A stretch of 25,480 nt of DNA, taken from NCBI GenBank assembly GCA_024699595.1, contig JAILPG010000076.1, forward strand, positions 1 through 25,480. The letters are read 5' to 3'. This document shows positions 1 to 9,294 of the stretch, piece by piece. The stretch comes from Lachnospiraceae bacterium. GTDB taxonomy: Bacteria > Bacillota_A > Clostridia > Lachnospirales > Lachnospiraceae. Numbering within the stretch: the stretch's first letter is position 1; each line of letters opens with the position of its first letter. Below the pieces are notes generated by a model. It was given only the letters and a program-made list of their open reading frames with translations, was not told the DNA's origin and did no database searches. Made by a program: the position numbers and the translations under genes.

Positions 1-208
1 TCATTGTGTCTGCGACCACGATCACATCTCTTCCGACTAACATCGGGATATCCTTTTCAGCCACTATCCCCATCCCGAGCGGACTCACATTTTCAGTCTC
101 AACAATATACTTTTCACCGGTAGCACAGTCGACCATCACGCTGTGTCTCGGGAAATCCACTCTTCCTATATGTCTTCTCTCGATACCGTTTTTTTCATTC
201 TTTTCCAT
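1..208 (-). CDS. PilZ-domain protein, 3' part beyond the window
   Basis: This is a partial gene; the first 69 codons are visible and it reads off the left edge. The visible peptide carries both halves of the PilZ c-di-GMP-binding signature: RxxxR at residues 12-16 (RHIGR) and an N-x-S-x-x-G element at residues 40-45 (NVSPLG). The spacing is normal for the family. PilZ proteins bind c-di-GMP and change the activity of a partner domain or protein. The ATG at 208 is chosen because AGGAG lies five bases upstream; an in-frame ATG at 226 has no such site. It lies 127 bp downstream of the GtfA-GtfB gene on the same strand, with no obvious terminator between them, so co-transcription is possible but unproven. 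Any C-terminal effector domain cannot be seen. Confidence 0.75.
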   Translation of the reverse strand, partial: MEKNEKNGIERRHIGRVDFPRHSVMVDCATGEKYIVETENVSPLGMGIVAEKDIPMLVGRDVIVVADTM

Positions 209-335
209 GTTGTCTCCTGCTTCCATAATGTCCGCGGCGTTCAAAACCTCCGCATATCTGCGATCTGCTGTCCGTGCCTGTTTGAGCCTCTAAGGAAAAG
301 CTTTGATCAGCCATACCCTTGGGCAAGACGGCATG

Positions 336-3308
336 TTAAATGATCTGTCTGTACATGTCTTCCTCTGCGCACAGCGCATGCTCTCTCTGTCTTGCAAGCT
401 CCCTGTCCACAAGTTCTTTATCCATAAGCCCCGTTTCCATGTACTCTCCACCGGCTCTACCATTCCCTGCAAGCGCGCCTGCAAATGCGATCAGACCTTC
501 CGGCTCTGCTTCGGAAAAAATATGACTGTCTTCCACATACACTCCGTCATGCAGGGTTTCCCTGAAGGCAAGTATGAGCATGTTGTTTAGGAATGCCCTT
601 CTTACGGCTGATACGATCTCGTTTTCATGATTGATATCAAGATACAGATCACATCTGTCAAAAAGCTCGTCAAGCTTACCCATGCTGACTCCCGGATAGA
701 GTATCACATTTTTCCTGTCCCCGTAGGCCATAAGCTTTGATGACATCTCCGTAAGGGCCGCTATGTGGAATCTGAAGCTGCTAAGACGCTCTGTTATCTC
801 CGAAAGACAGGCGATGTTATCGGAGTTGGTGCAGATAAGGATCTCCCTTGTATATCTGTTTGGCCTTGCAAAAGGATAGACAAAGCCAAGAAGCCTTACC
901 ATGCCCATGTCCGCCTTAAGCGCTGCCATTTTATCATAAGCTCTTCTTTTCTGCACCGCTATGCTTTCTGTACAGGCCGATCTGCCGCCAAGGATTATCT
1001 GCATGTTTCCGGGAATATCGTCCTTTATCTCCTCCTGCCAGAAGAGGATATCTCCTCTGCCTCGCCCTTTAAGGTCCTCTGATACGAAGAACGGATATGA
1101 CAGCGAATTATAGAAGATCCTCTTATCATCAAGCTTTCTTTTCTCAAGGTAAAAGATGACAAGCTCCGTCTTATTCTTAAACATCCGCACCTGTCTGTCA
1201 AAGTTTAAGATGATGTCCTTTGTAACAAAGTTTTCGACTATGATCTCGTTTCCGTCTTTTGAAAAATAGCTCCTGTTTACCCTCTCGCCCTTACTGTTAA
1301 AGGCTGTCCTTGCAAATAAACACCCGTTTTTATTGTAATGATCGCTCGATCTTACGATGCCGGATCCATCTATCCAGTCGACTATCTTCACATATCTTTT
1401 ATGTGCAGGCTCGGCGTAAAATATCCTCGCCCTCTCATGCGACATGTCCGTTATCCTGCCGCCGCGGCCGGTTCCGCTTATCTCCCAGTATCCCGGCACC
1501 TCTATCCTGTTAAAGTATCTGGGTTTTCCGGGATGCTCCTTACCTTCAGGGTAGCCCAGGAAATAGCCGTATACGGACTCGATCCCGTCGGGAGCAAAGC
1601 CGTCATCATTTATCACACAGGAAAAAAAGGATGCTCCGATGCTCTTAAATGAAGCATGAAGATCAACAGATTCCCTGCCTGTATTGTCAAGAAGCAGCAC
1701 AAAATCTGCAGCCGGTGGTTCCCTGTCTATAATGGGATTTGTAAGGTCACCGGCACATGATGTTGCTGCATCCGGGCCATTTCCGTCTGTCCCGGGATCC
1801 TCTTTCCTCTCCGCATCCGTTCCAAGCAGCTCAATCCATCTCTTACTGACTTCTTCTGTCAGATAACATGCCGCTGTCTTAAAAGCATTCTCCTGAAACT
1901 TTCCTGCCGGTGCTTCCCTAAACATCCTTACGATCGCCTTTGACAGGGCATCTATGTACTCTCTTTCATCTCTTCCCTTTTCATACGGGATCAGATATCC
2001 GTTTTCACCGTCCCGTATAAAGGTCTGATTGCCGTATCTTACGTCAAAACCTATGACCGGAAGTCCTGAGGCCATCGCTTCAAGGACAGACAGCCCGAAG
2101 CCCTCACTGGTGGATGCGGAGACATATGCCATATAACCCGCATACACTTCGTCAAGGTCCTTATGTCCCATTAACCGGATACATCCGCTGACCCCGAGTG
2201 AAGCGATCTTTCCACGCAGCCTGTCGGCTTCTCCTCCTTCTCCGTAGATATCAAGAACTATACCCGGTATCTCTTTCCTGGCAGCGACAACTGCCTCGAT
2301 GATCCAGTCGATATGTTTTTCCGAAGCAAGCCTCGATGCAGTGATAAGCGAATAGAAACGCTTTGAACGTCTCGCCGTCTTCAGAGAGTCAATGCTCCCT
2401 ACCGGTATCGTATATATCTGAGGCTCTGCATTCATATATTTTTTAAACTGAGCCTGCAAAAGCTCCTTCTGCGCATCTGTTGCGCATATATAGAAGCTCA
2501 CGTTTTTATGCTGTGAGAAAGGATATTCGTAATAATTGTTCCACAGGATATTGTCATCATCGGTCGCATCCTCATTGAAATGATCGGCGTGTATGACGAT
2601 ACCTGTCCTTGCGGGATATGCATTCATAATGACTGCCTGACCGATCTCCGAGGTCCTGTCAAGCAGCACCACATCATCCTTTGTCAGATGGAGACACTTC
2701 ACCATATGGGCGACGAGTTCCTCCTTTGAATAAAGGATTGTGTCCTTTAAACGGTACATTACATTTTTATCGTCTATCACCTCATCATAGGCAGTACTTC
2801 CATCCTCATTGAAAAATCTTCGAAGATACAGATGAGCTGAGTTGTCATATGGCGCATAGTACTCTGAATAGATCTTTGTATAGGTAAAGTAATCCTTCCT
2901 GACAAGACAGTTTGCCGACACATACTCTACCCTGTGCACCCGCTCGGAATCAGCATCCGCAAAGTACACGGTATAAAAATTCCCCAATCCTTCAAAGGTG
3001 TACCTGCCTCTTTTTCCTGTTCTGTCATAGGTATACGCACTCCTGTCAAAGGTCCTTTCAAGATTTCTTCTTGTATAGGTCACGGGAGATGTCTTTATAT
3101 CGGTAAAAAAGGTATAGAGCCAGATGACCTCCTCATCAGGAAAGCCAAGATTTGCAGTCATATGCTCGATATTTTCCCTCGGGAACATATCGGTAAAGAT
3201 GAACTTTGCGTCTATATGGTTATTTCTGAATATTTTCGCCCGGTAGCTCTGCGCATATTCGACTCCGCTGCTTGCATAGCCGATCCCGAGATTGAAATTG
3301 TATACCAT
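336..3308 (-). CDS. gtfA-gtfB: Fused GtfA-GtfB O-GlcNAc transferase of the accessory Sec locus
   Basis: This 990-residue protein joins two enzymes that are separate subunits in streptococci. Residues 1 to about 496 are GtfA: the N-terminal NLGIGYASSGVEYAQ segment is typical, and a GT4-type EX7E motif spans E402-E410 (SEGFGLSVLEAMASG). Residues about 497-533 are a Gly/Pro/Asp-rich linker. Residues about 534-990 are GtfB-like, with the family's YFLG, PGYWEI, DILFWQE, LPGNMQ-type and YLDINH blocks. In the known system GtfA is the catalytic subunit and GtfB binds the substrate; together they put the first GlcNAc on Ser/Thr of the SRR adhesin in the cytoplasm. The ATG at 3308 has CAGGAT upstream. 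The gene lies 40 bp after secA2 and ends the visible aSec operon. Family identity is strong; activity as a single polypeptide is inferred. Confidence 0.92.
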   Translation of the reverse strand: MVYNFNLGIGYASSGVEYAQSYRAKIFRNNHIDAKFIFTDMFPRENIEHMTANLGFPDEEVIWLYTFFTDIKTSPVTYTRRNLERTFDRSAYTYDRTGKRGRYTFEGLGNFYTVYFADADSERVHRVEYVSANCLVRKDYFTYTKIYSEYYAPYDNSAHLYLRRFFNEDGSTAYDEVIDDKNVMYRLKDTILYSKEELVAHMVKCLHLTKDDVVLLDRTSEIGQAVIMNAYPARTGIVIHADHFNEDATDDDNILWNNYYEYPFSQHKNVSFYICATDAQKELLQAQFKKYMNAEPQIYTIPVGSIDSLKTARRSKRFYSLITASRLASEKHIDWIIEAVVAARKEIPGIVLDIYGEGGEADRLRGKIASLGVSGCIRLMGHKDLDEVYAGYMAYVSASTSEGFGLSVLEAMASGLPVIGFDVRYGNQTFIRDGENGYLIPYEKGRDEREYIDALSKAIVRMFREAPAGKFQENAFKTAACYLTEEVSKRWIELLGTDAERKEDPGTDGNGPDAATSCAGDLTNPIIDREPPAADFVLLLDNTGRESVDLHASFKSIGASFFSCVINDDGFAPDGIESVYGYFLGYPEGKEHPGKPRYFNRIEVPGYWEISGTGRGGRITDMSHERARIFYAEPAHKRYVKIVDWIDGSGIVRSSDHYNKNGCLFARTAFNSKGERVNRSYFSKDGNEIIVENFVTKDIILNFDRQVRMFKNKTELVIFYLEKRKLDDKRIFYNSLSYPFFVSEDLKGRGRGDILFWQEEIKDDIPGNMQIILGGRSACTESIAVQKRRAYDKMAALKADMGMVRLLGFVYPFARPNRYTREILICTNSDNIACLSEITERLSSFRFHIAALTEMSSKLMAYGDRKNVILYPGVSMGKLDELFDRCDLYLDINHENEIVSAVRRAFLNNMLILAFRETLHDGVYVEDSHIFSEAEPEGLIAFAGALAGNGRAGGEYMETGLMDKELVDRELARQREHALCAEEDMYRQII

Positions 3309-3348
3309 ACTGTTACATCCTGATATTATTAATCCACCAGATTGCTCA

Positions 3349-5643
3349 TCAGTAATCCATTAGGATATTCTTTATGATCCCCTCAAGGATCTGTCTTCGC
3401 ATATCCTTATAAGACTCGTAGGCTTCCTTGTGATACTCATATACCGCATTTCTCTGTGCGGTGCTCCTGCCGGTCACGGCGGACTGCAGCTGCTGCAGAT
3501 AGTCCACCTGCTCTACCCAGGCATCATCTATGGCAGAAAGTGCGGCCTTCCTGTAATAATCCTCAGCGGATCCCTTTATGAGCTTTTCCCTCTCTGACAG
3601 GCTCTCTCCTACCTTTTCAAGCAGATATTCCCTGACAGCCTTGCGGTCGTTAAGGTCCAGTCTGTTTATGTCATCATGCAGCGTGAAGCTTACATTATCT
3701 AACAGATATCTTCTGACCTCGGGAAGCGTCAGGTCCTTATTTCTCCTTAAGAAACGGTCGATGTTTCCGGAAGCGATCGCAAGTATCCTCTCCCTGTCAA
3801 GCACGGCGTCCCCGTCCATCAGCCTGTTTCTGATCTCGTACATGATCTGCCTCTGCTTCTGCAGCACCTCATCGTACTGGGTTGCCTTGAGCCTTGACAT
3901 CACAGCCTGTTCTTCGCCTGTTTTCTGGGCGTTGTTGACAAGTTTCTTTATCCTGTGCTTTGAGACATGTTTCTTCTTTTCTATCTTCTCTTTTGCCTTT
4001 TCATCAAGTGAACCGAGAAATACCTCATCTTCAAGGGATATGTAAAATCTGCTGCTGCCGGGATCTCCCTGCCTGCCTGCACGTCCCCTGGCCTGCCTCT
4101 CTATCCTTATATTCGTCATCCTGCCGATACCGATGACTGCAAGTCCTCCGAGCTTGTCGGTATCATCCTTGAGCTTTATGTCGGTACCGCGGCCGGCCAT
4201 TGATGTTGCAACGGTCACGGCGTTAAGATGCCCGGCTTCCTTGATCATCTCAGCTTCCCAGTAAGCGTTGTTTGCATTTAACACATTGTGAGGGATATGA
4301 CGATCTATCAGTGCCGACGAGATATACTCGGTCTCAGCTATCGTGGAGGCAACGACCAGCACCGGCTGGCCGGTCTCGTGACGGGTGAGCACCTCATCTA
4401 TCGCCGCTTCAAACTGTTCGGAAGAGTTTTTAAAGAATCTGTCCTTATGATCCACTCTTGCAAGTGGTCTGTTCGGCGGGATCACCATGACCCGTTTATG
4501 GTACACATCCAAAAGTTCCTTTCTTGCGTCGGATATGGTCCCGCTCATGCCCGACATCTTGGGGAACAGTAAAAACAGGTTCTGGTAGGTAATGGATGCC
4601 ATGGATCTGTTCTCCTGGCTTATTTCTATTCCCTCCTTGGTCTCAAGCGCCTGATGGAGTCCGCCTCTTAACTTTACTCCGTGTACCATCCTGCCCGATC
4701 CGTTATCAAGGAGAACGATCTCTCCCGCATCGGATACCACATAATCCCTCTCGACCAAAAACAGGTGTCTTGCACGCAGTGCAAGTATCACATGCCTGTT
4801 TATCTCAAAATGCTCTTTAGCATAAAAATTGTCTATTCCGAAAAATCGCTCCGCCCTCTCGATACCTTTTTCCGTCAGATAGACGAGTTTTTCCTCCTTG
4901 ATGTAATCCTCATCCTCCACAAGAGTTCTTACGAAAAAGTCCGCAAGTCCGTAGAGGTTTGACTGTACTCTCGGAGAGCCGGATATGACAAGAGGCATCT
5001 GCGCCGCATCAAGAAGTACGGAATCCGCCTCATCTATCATGCAGAAATAAAACTCCCTCATAAACCTGTCATCCGCGGTTTTTACAAGGTTGTTAAACAG
5101 GTAATCAAAGCCTAATATCCCGTGCGTCGTATATACGATATCCGCTGCGTAGATCTCCTTTTTTTCCTCATCGCTGAAACGCTCGCTCGATCTCTCCCTT
5201 ACTCCGGCCTTTACGGTAAGTCCCATGAACTCATAGGCAGGCCCCATCTCGGTGGCATCCCTGAAGGCAAGATGATCGTTTGCGGTAACAAGGATAGAGC
5301 TTTTTCCCGTAAGAGCGTTAAGATACAGGGGCAGAGTCGCCATAAGGGTCTTTCCCTCTCCGGTGTTCATCTCGATCAGGTAACCCTGATGGACCGCGAT
5401 CCCGCCTGTGATCTGCACATCATAAGGGATCTTTCCGAGGACCCTTCTGTCGGCTTCGCACATTGCCGCAAAGGCCTCTATCATGATATCATCAAGGCTC
5501 TCTCCGGCCTCAAGCCGTTTCTTAAAGGTCTCCGTCATCCCCGATATCTCGGGATCCGAAAGAGGCTCGTACTCTTCACGTTTTTTCTTGACCTTCTGCG
5601 TAAGCTTATTCAGTTGTCTAAGACTGCTCAGTTTTTCTGCCAT
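3349..5643 (-). CDS. secA2: Accessory Sec translocase ATPase SecA2
   Basis: This is a SecA-type DEAD motor of 764 residues, shorter than housekeeping SecA and without its C-terminal CxCx(n)CH zinc segment, as expected for SecA2 of the SecA2/SecY2 class. Visible motifs are Walker A MNTGEGKT (residues 92-99), Walker B with DEAD (204-207), MSGMSGT, NNAYWEAEMI, TSMAGRGTDIKL and QARGRAGRQGDPGSS, all intact. It should use ATP hydrolysis to push the glycosylated SRR protein through SecY2 with the help of Asp1-3. The ATG at 5643 follows AAAAGGG at a rather long spacing of about 13 bases. It is placed between asp3 and the gtfA-gtfB fusion, the same relative order as in streptococcal aSec loci. Confidence 0.96.
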   Translation of the reverse strand: MAEKLSSLRQLNKLTQKVKKKREEYEPLSDPEISGMTETFKKRLEAGESLDDIMIEAFAAMCEADRRVLGKIPYDVQITGGIAVHQGYLIEMNTGEGKTLMATLPLYLNALTGKSSILVTANDHLAFRDATEMGPAYEFMGLTVKAGVRERSSERFSDEEKKEIYAADIVYTTHGILGFDYLFNNLVKTADDRFMREFYFCMIDEADSVLLDAAQMPLVISGSPRVQSNLYGLADFFVRTLVEDEDYIKEEKLVYLTEKGIERAERFFGIDNFYAKEHFEINRHVILALRARHLFLVERDYVVSDAGEIVLLDNGSGRMVHGVKLRGGLHQALETKEGIEISQENRSMASITYQNLFLLFPKMSGMSGTISDARKELLDVYHKRVMVIPPNRPLARVDHKDRFFKNSSEQFEAAIDEVLTRHETGQPVLVVASTIAETEYISSALIDRHIPHNVLNANNAYWEAEMIKEAGHLNAVTVATSMAGRGTDIKLKDDTDKLGGLAVIGIGRMTNIRIERQARGRAGRQGDPGSSRFYISLEDEVFLGSLDEKAKEKIEKKKHVSKHRIKKLVNNAQKTGEEQAVMSRLKATQYDEVLQKQRQIMYEIRNRLMDGDAVLDRERILAIASGNIDRFLRRNKDLTLPEVRRYLLDNVSFTLHDDINRLDLNDRKAVREYLLEKVGESLSEREKLIKGSAEDYYRKAALSAIDDAWVEQVDYLQQLQSAVTGRSTAQRNAVYEYHKEAYESYKDMRRQILEGIIKNILMDY

Positions 5644-5647
5644 ATTA

Positions 5648-5713
5648 TTATCTGTGCCCTTTTAAGGCTCTGCTCAGGTATAAGCCTGTTGTATTCAGAA
5701 ACGTCTCCGTCAT
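5648..5713 (-). CDS. Possible 21-codon coupled micro-ORF between asp3 and secA2
   Basis: The 66-bp gap between asp3 and secA2 is filled by an open frame of 21 codons plus stop. Its ATG overlaps the asp3 stop (ATGA), and it ends TAATAA four bases before the secA2 ATG. The peptide begins MTETFLNTTGLYLSRAL and ends KGHR; it has no membrane segment, so it does not resemble the SecE-like Asp4 or SecG-like Asp5. A weak GAGAG lies just upstream. It may be a real small protein, a leader that couples asp3 and secA2 translation, or chance. Confidence 0.3.
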   Translation of the reverse strand: MTETFLNTTGLYLSRALKGHR

Positions 5714-6138
5714 TGTATCTCTCTGATGGTAATGTTGTGGAACCTGAAATAATGCCCGCCGCCGCTTATAAGCTGCATGTTGTAGCTGTAGGTCTTTAAG
5801 GGGCATCGGAAATTCATCTCCGGCTCTCTTATCATCAGTCCGTCGAACTCCTGCCCGTAACGGTCGAGGAAGGAAAGCCTCACTATCATCCCTTCAAGAC
5901 CCTCTATGTTGATGCTTATGTGGTATCTGCTCTCTCCGTCTATGATCGGAAGCGCCGGCTCGATCTTCATTTTCTGATAATTGACCGAGGAATACCACTG
6001 CTTGATCACAGTGCCGGGAGGCATTAAGAGGTTCTCGTATTCCACATCATTCTTTTTATGCACTGTAAGCCTTGCTCCGTAGAGATAGGTATCCGAAGCA
6101 TATTCATTCCAGTATATATTCCATTTGCCGATAACCAT
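5710..6138 (-). CDS. asp3: Accessory Sec system protein Asp3
   Basis: This 142-residue cytosolic protein has the compact beta-rich composition and conserved blocks of Asp3: a WYSSVNYQ-type segment, a central LPIIDGESRYHISI stretch and aromatic residues at the C-terminus. In known systems Asp3 scaffolds the Asp1-Asp2-Asp3 complex, binds the SRR substrate and assists SecA2. The ATG at 6138 lies three bases after the asp2 stop, with AGAGGG nine bases upstream. Its stop codon overlaps the start of a 21-codon micro-ORF leading into secA2. The gene order supports the call as strongly as the sequence, because Asp3 is short and evolves quickly. Confidence 0.9.
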   Translation of the reverse strand: MVIGKWNIYWNEYASDTYLYGARLTVHKKNDVEYENLLMPPGTVIKQWYSSVNYQKMKIEPALPIIDGESRYHISINIEGLEGMIVRLSFLDRYGQEFDGLMIREPEMNFRCPLKTYSYNMQLISGGGHYFRFHNITIREIQ

Positions 6139-6141
6139 CCG

Positions 6142-7683
6142 CTAATTCCCTCTGCCAAAATCTTCGTTAATGATCTTTTTATACTGCGCAGAAAACCAGG
6201 AGACTATACCCCTTGTGTTGTCGTTATGCCTTCCGTGCAGGCCTTTTCCGTATACCTTCACGTTCTCGCCGTCAAGGTGCGAAAGGATATCCTCGTAGGC
6301 ACTGCGGTCATAATCATCCTCGATCATATAGGCCACTATAAACTTCGTATTTCCCCAGTCGGTCTTTTCAAACTTGTCCCAGAACTTCCTGTTAAGCTTC
6401 TCCACAGCCTCTTTATCGCAGCTTCCCTCAAGCTTTAACAGGACATCGAGCGACGTGGGAAATCCTCCCGGACGAAGGAGTCTTTCGTTTTGTGCAACGT
6501 TTCCTATGCTTGCAAGCGGCTTTCCTATTATCACCGCATGGGGCAATATATCCGCCGCATAATACATGGCTCCGCAGGTTCCCATGGACAGTCCGGAAAA
6601 AATAACATCATCAGGCGAAAAACAGAGCCTGTCAATATACTCTCTTATAGCCGAAAGCACCATCTGCTCGTATTCATCATCACCCATGTAAAAGCATCCG
6701 CCCTCGATACGGGGCTCGCTTATCAGAAGGAACGGGCACCCAAGTTTTCTGATAAAGGAATAGCCTTCGAAGCTCTGCATCTTTTTATAGCCTGCAAAAT
6801 ACACGTTAAGCGGCGGCTTCAGATCTCCCGGATCGAAATAGCAGAAGAGCTCCTCTCTGTTTGAGGTCTCAAATCTGTCACCTCCGGGCAGGAAAAATCC
6901 GTATTCCTTCCTCGAATATCTGTTGTTTAAGGCGATTATCTCAAGCCTCCCGCTTCCCTTTGCAAGCAGTGAAAAAAAGAGGGTTCCCTTGCCATAGTTG
7001 TTTTCAATTAAGACAATGTCGTCAAGCTCTGTTTCGTTACAGACCCATTCATGCAGTACTTTCGAAATGCTCCCTTCCTTAAAGAGCATTATCTCCATCG
7101 AGATCTCCACCGAATCGTCTTTCCGGTATTCAAGCAGTATGTCCGAGCACTGTCCCATATTGATCGGAATGTTGTTTCTGAAACAGATTATCTGGCTCAA
7201 CGATTCACCGTAGTCACCGTCAAGCTCCACGCTGCAGTTGCCCGAAAAGCGCACGTTTCCCTTGTACCTCGGCGAGACCGTGATGCTCGAAAGCGCATAT
7301 TTTTCCCCATAGCCTTTTTTATAGAAAAGCTTCAGATCATTTTTAAGAAACCCCGGGATCTCCTCCCTGTGCAGGATCCTTCCTTTTTTTGAGGTAAAAT
7401 ATTTAAGTATCTCACCCTGTACATACACGTTTTCGGTGACAAAAAGAGTACCCGTAGCCGTATGCTTCCAAAGTATCCTTACATCCTCATCCGTCGGAGT
7501 CTTATCAAGGATCACGACATCATAGACTTCATCAAGGATCACAACGGCAGCCGCCTCCGCAGCCTCTGCATCCGTCCCGGCGGCTCCGGCATCCCCTGCT
7601 GCCATCACGTCAATACGCACATCGGCTCCGGATTCAAAAGACGCATCTGTATTTCCGTAATAAAGAACGCTTATCTCACTCAA
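6142..7683 (-). CDS. asp2: Accessory Sec system protein Asp2, O-acetyltransferase-type
   Basis: This 513-residue protein has an alpha/beta-hydrolase-type C-terminal half. The nucleophile elbow is GLSMG with Ser366, the acidic residue is probably Glu455 in MIEDDYD, and the His is H483 or H486 in GLHGRH. The order and spacing match the Ser-Glu-His triad described for streptococcal Asp2, which O-acetylates GlcNAc on the SRR adhesin and is also needed for export. The start is taken as TTG at 7683, overlapping the asp1 stop by eight bases, with AAAGGTGA nine bases upstream; no ATG is suitably placed. The N-terminus ISVLYYGNTDASF fits the family's opening strand. Residues about 27-48 are an Ala/Asp/Glu-rich stretch that looks like an insertion. 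Confidence 0.92.
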   Translation of the reverse strand: MSEISVLYYGNTDASFESGADVRIDVMAAGDAGAAGTDAEAAEAAAVVILDEVYDVVILDKTPTDEDVRILWKHTATGTLFVTENVYVQGEILKYFTSKKGRILHREEIPGFLKNDLKLFYKKGYGEKYALSSITVSPRYKGNVRFSGNCSVELDGDYGESLSQIICFRNNIPINMGQCSDILLEYRKDDSVEISMEIMLFKEGSISKVLHEWVCNETELDDIVLIENNYGKGTLFFSLLAKGSGRLEIIALNNRYSRKEYGFFLPGGDRFETSNREELFCYFDPGDLKPPLNVYFAGYKKMQSFEGYSFIRKLGCPFLLISEPRIEGGCFYMGDDEYEQMVLSAIREYIDRLCFSPDDVIFSGLSMGTCGAMYYAADILPHAVIIGKPLASIGNVAQNERLLRPGGFPTSLDVLLKLEGSCDKEAVEKLNRKFWDKFEKTDWGNTKFIVAYMIEDDYDRSAYEDILSHLDGENVKVYGKGLHGRHNDNTRGIVSWFSAQYKKIINEDFGRGN

Positions 7684-9283
7684 ATGTCTCTATCACCTTT
7701 CTCCATCTCTCAAGGATGATCTCCGTGGTATACTGCTTTCCGATCTCGTAGGAATGGATCAGTGCCTCGTTCCAGTTGGAAAGCCCGTCAAGGTAATGAT
7801 CGAGCGCCTTCGAAAGATCGCTTGTATGATTTATCACCTGGCCGTTTTTCATATGTTCCACGTATTCGGTCTGGCTCCTTACAATCTGTGGAATGCCCAT
7901 GCTTATGCAGGATATCTGCAGATACAGATCCGGGATCTTTCTAAGATCCACCATTACTCTCTGCGTCCTCATGCATCTGCTCACGGAAAGCTCATCGACA
8001 CACTGCTCGAAAAAGAATCTGACATTTTTTTCCGAAGCCTCTTCATCCTCATCGATGATCTCATTCTCAGCTTCTGTGCCGGTCTCCTCTTCCTGAAAAA
8101 AAAGCTCCTCGTCATCATCCCTGTTAAGTATGGTCTTTACTTTTTTCATGACCTTGTCTTCAAGATCATAGTCGGAGAGCCTTGTGAGAATATGAACCTG
8201 CGCACTCACATTTTTTTCCATGTATTCTGCAAGGTATCTTACGGCGTCATCAAAGACACGGTCCTCAAGCCCGTCTATCGGAAACAGTATCTTCTGTACA
8301 TTTAACTGTGCACTGATACCAAAATCCACTCTCGAATCATAAGGGGTTATGTCCGTGATCCTGTTTCTGATGCTCTTATAAAGGACTCTGAGCCTTGCGG
8401 TCGATGTCTTTGAGTCTGCGATCACAAAGCCTGCCCTGTCAACTATGGGAGCCAGTTTTATCGTATCGTTTATGTTGATCCTGTCCTCAAAAAAGGACAG
8501 CACGGTCTTTTTTCTCCTGAAAATATTTTTCAGAAATTCCATGTTCTGTTCGTGCATTGCGATACAGAAAATGTCCTCATAATCGGTCATTTTAACATAG
8601 GCCTTAAGCACTTCCTCGATAACGGACTGTATGTTTTCGTAGCTTTGCTCCTTAAACTCATGCTCCGTCTCCTCCCCCTCAAACGGGATGATATAGGTAG
8701 CGGCTTCGGGATTCACCTCGACATGGGAATCGGAATAAAACATACGGAGCTTCCATACTCCGTCAGGCGTCAGATAATCAAGCGTAACAGGTTTTCCGTT
8801 CTCAAATAACATCGTGGATGACAAAAAGCCCCTGTCATCGTAAAAGTTGGACCGTCTGAGCTTCTCATCGACAAAAATGTCCACCTGGATCGGATTTCCG
8901 TCCTCGCCAAACTCGATCTGGGCGTATTTCTTTTTATTCACATATCCCATGATCACGAAATTGGTATAGACGAATTCTATGTTCTCGGGCCAGTTGAGGT
9001 CGTGAAAAGAAAGGACATACATCTGTTTGGTCCTTACATGCTGGATGGAGTCAAAGATCGAGATGTAGGGTGCGTGATACACTCCCTGTCTGTGCAGGAA
9101 ATGCCTGAAATTGGGGGCATATCCGGGCAGGAGGATGCTGTAGGGATAGGCAGCTTTTCTGTTAAAAAGCTGTATCTGCTTTACGGTATCGTCAAACTCC
9201 GTCCTCAGACGTCTTGCATACCATTTCTGTTCATTTTCATGATAAGTATCCGCTTTGTACCATGCGGGAATAAAATAGATCAT
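7676..9283 (-). CDS. asp1: Accessory Sec system protein Asp1
   Basis: This 535-residue protein opens MIYFIPAWY, the characteristic Asp1 start, and keeps the overall length and two-lobed GT-B-like organisation of the family. Known Asp1 proteins have a glycosyltransferase-like fold without demonstrated transferase activity; they bind the SRR substrate within the Asp1-2-3 complex. An acidic low-complexity insertion (a run of Asp/Glu around residues 393-425) sits in the second half. The ATG at 9283 is 11 bases after the secY2 stop, with AAGGAT overlapping the end of secY2. Its stop overlaps the asp2 TTG start, so asp1 and asp2 are probably translationally coupled. Confidence 0.93.
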   Translation of the reverse strand: MIYFIPAWYKADTYHENEQKWYARRLRTEFDDTVKQIQLFNRKAAYPYSILLPGYAPNFRHFLHRQGVYHAPYISIFDSIQHVRTKQMYVLSFHDLNWPENIEFVYTNFVIMGYVNKKKYAQIEFGEDGNPIQVDIFVDEKLRRSNFYDDRGFLSSTMLFENGKPVTLDYLTPDGVWKLRMFYSDSHVEVNPEAATYIIPFEGEETEHEFKEQSYENIQSVIEEVLKAYVKMTDYEDIFCIAMHEQNMEFLKNIFRRKKTVLSFFEDRININDTIKLAPIVDRAGFVIADSKTSTARLRVLYKSIRNRITDITPYDSRVDFGISAQLNVQKILFPIDGLEDRVFDDAVRYLAEYMEKNVSAQVHILTRLSDYDLEDKVMKKVKTILNRDDDEELFFQEEETGTEAENEIIDEDEEASEKNVRFFFEQCVDELSVSRCMRTQRVMVDLRKIPDLYLQISCISMGIPQIVRSQTEYVEHMKNGQVINHTSDLSKALDHYLDGLSNWNEALIHSYEIGKQYTTEIILERWRKVIETFE

Positions 9284-9294
9284 AATCCTTATCC

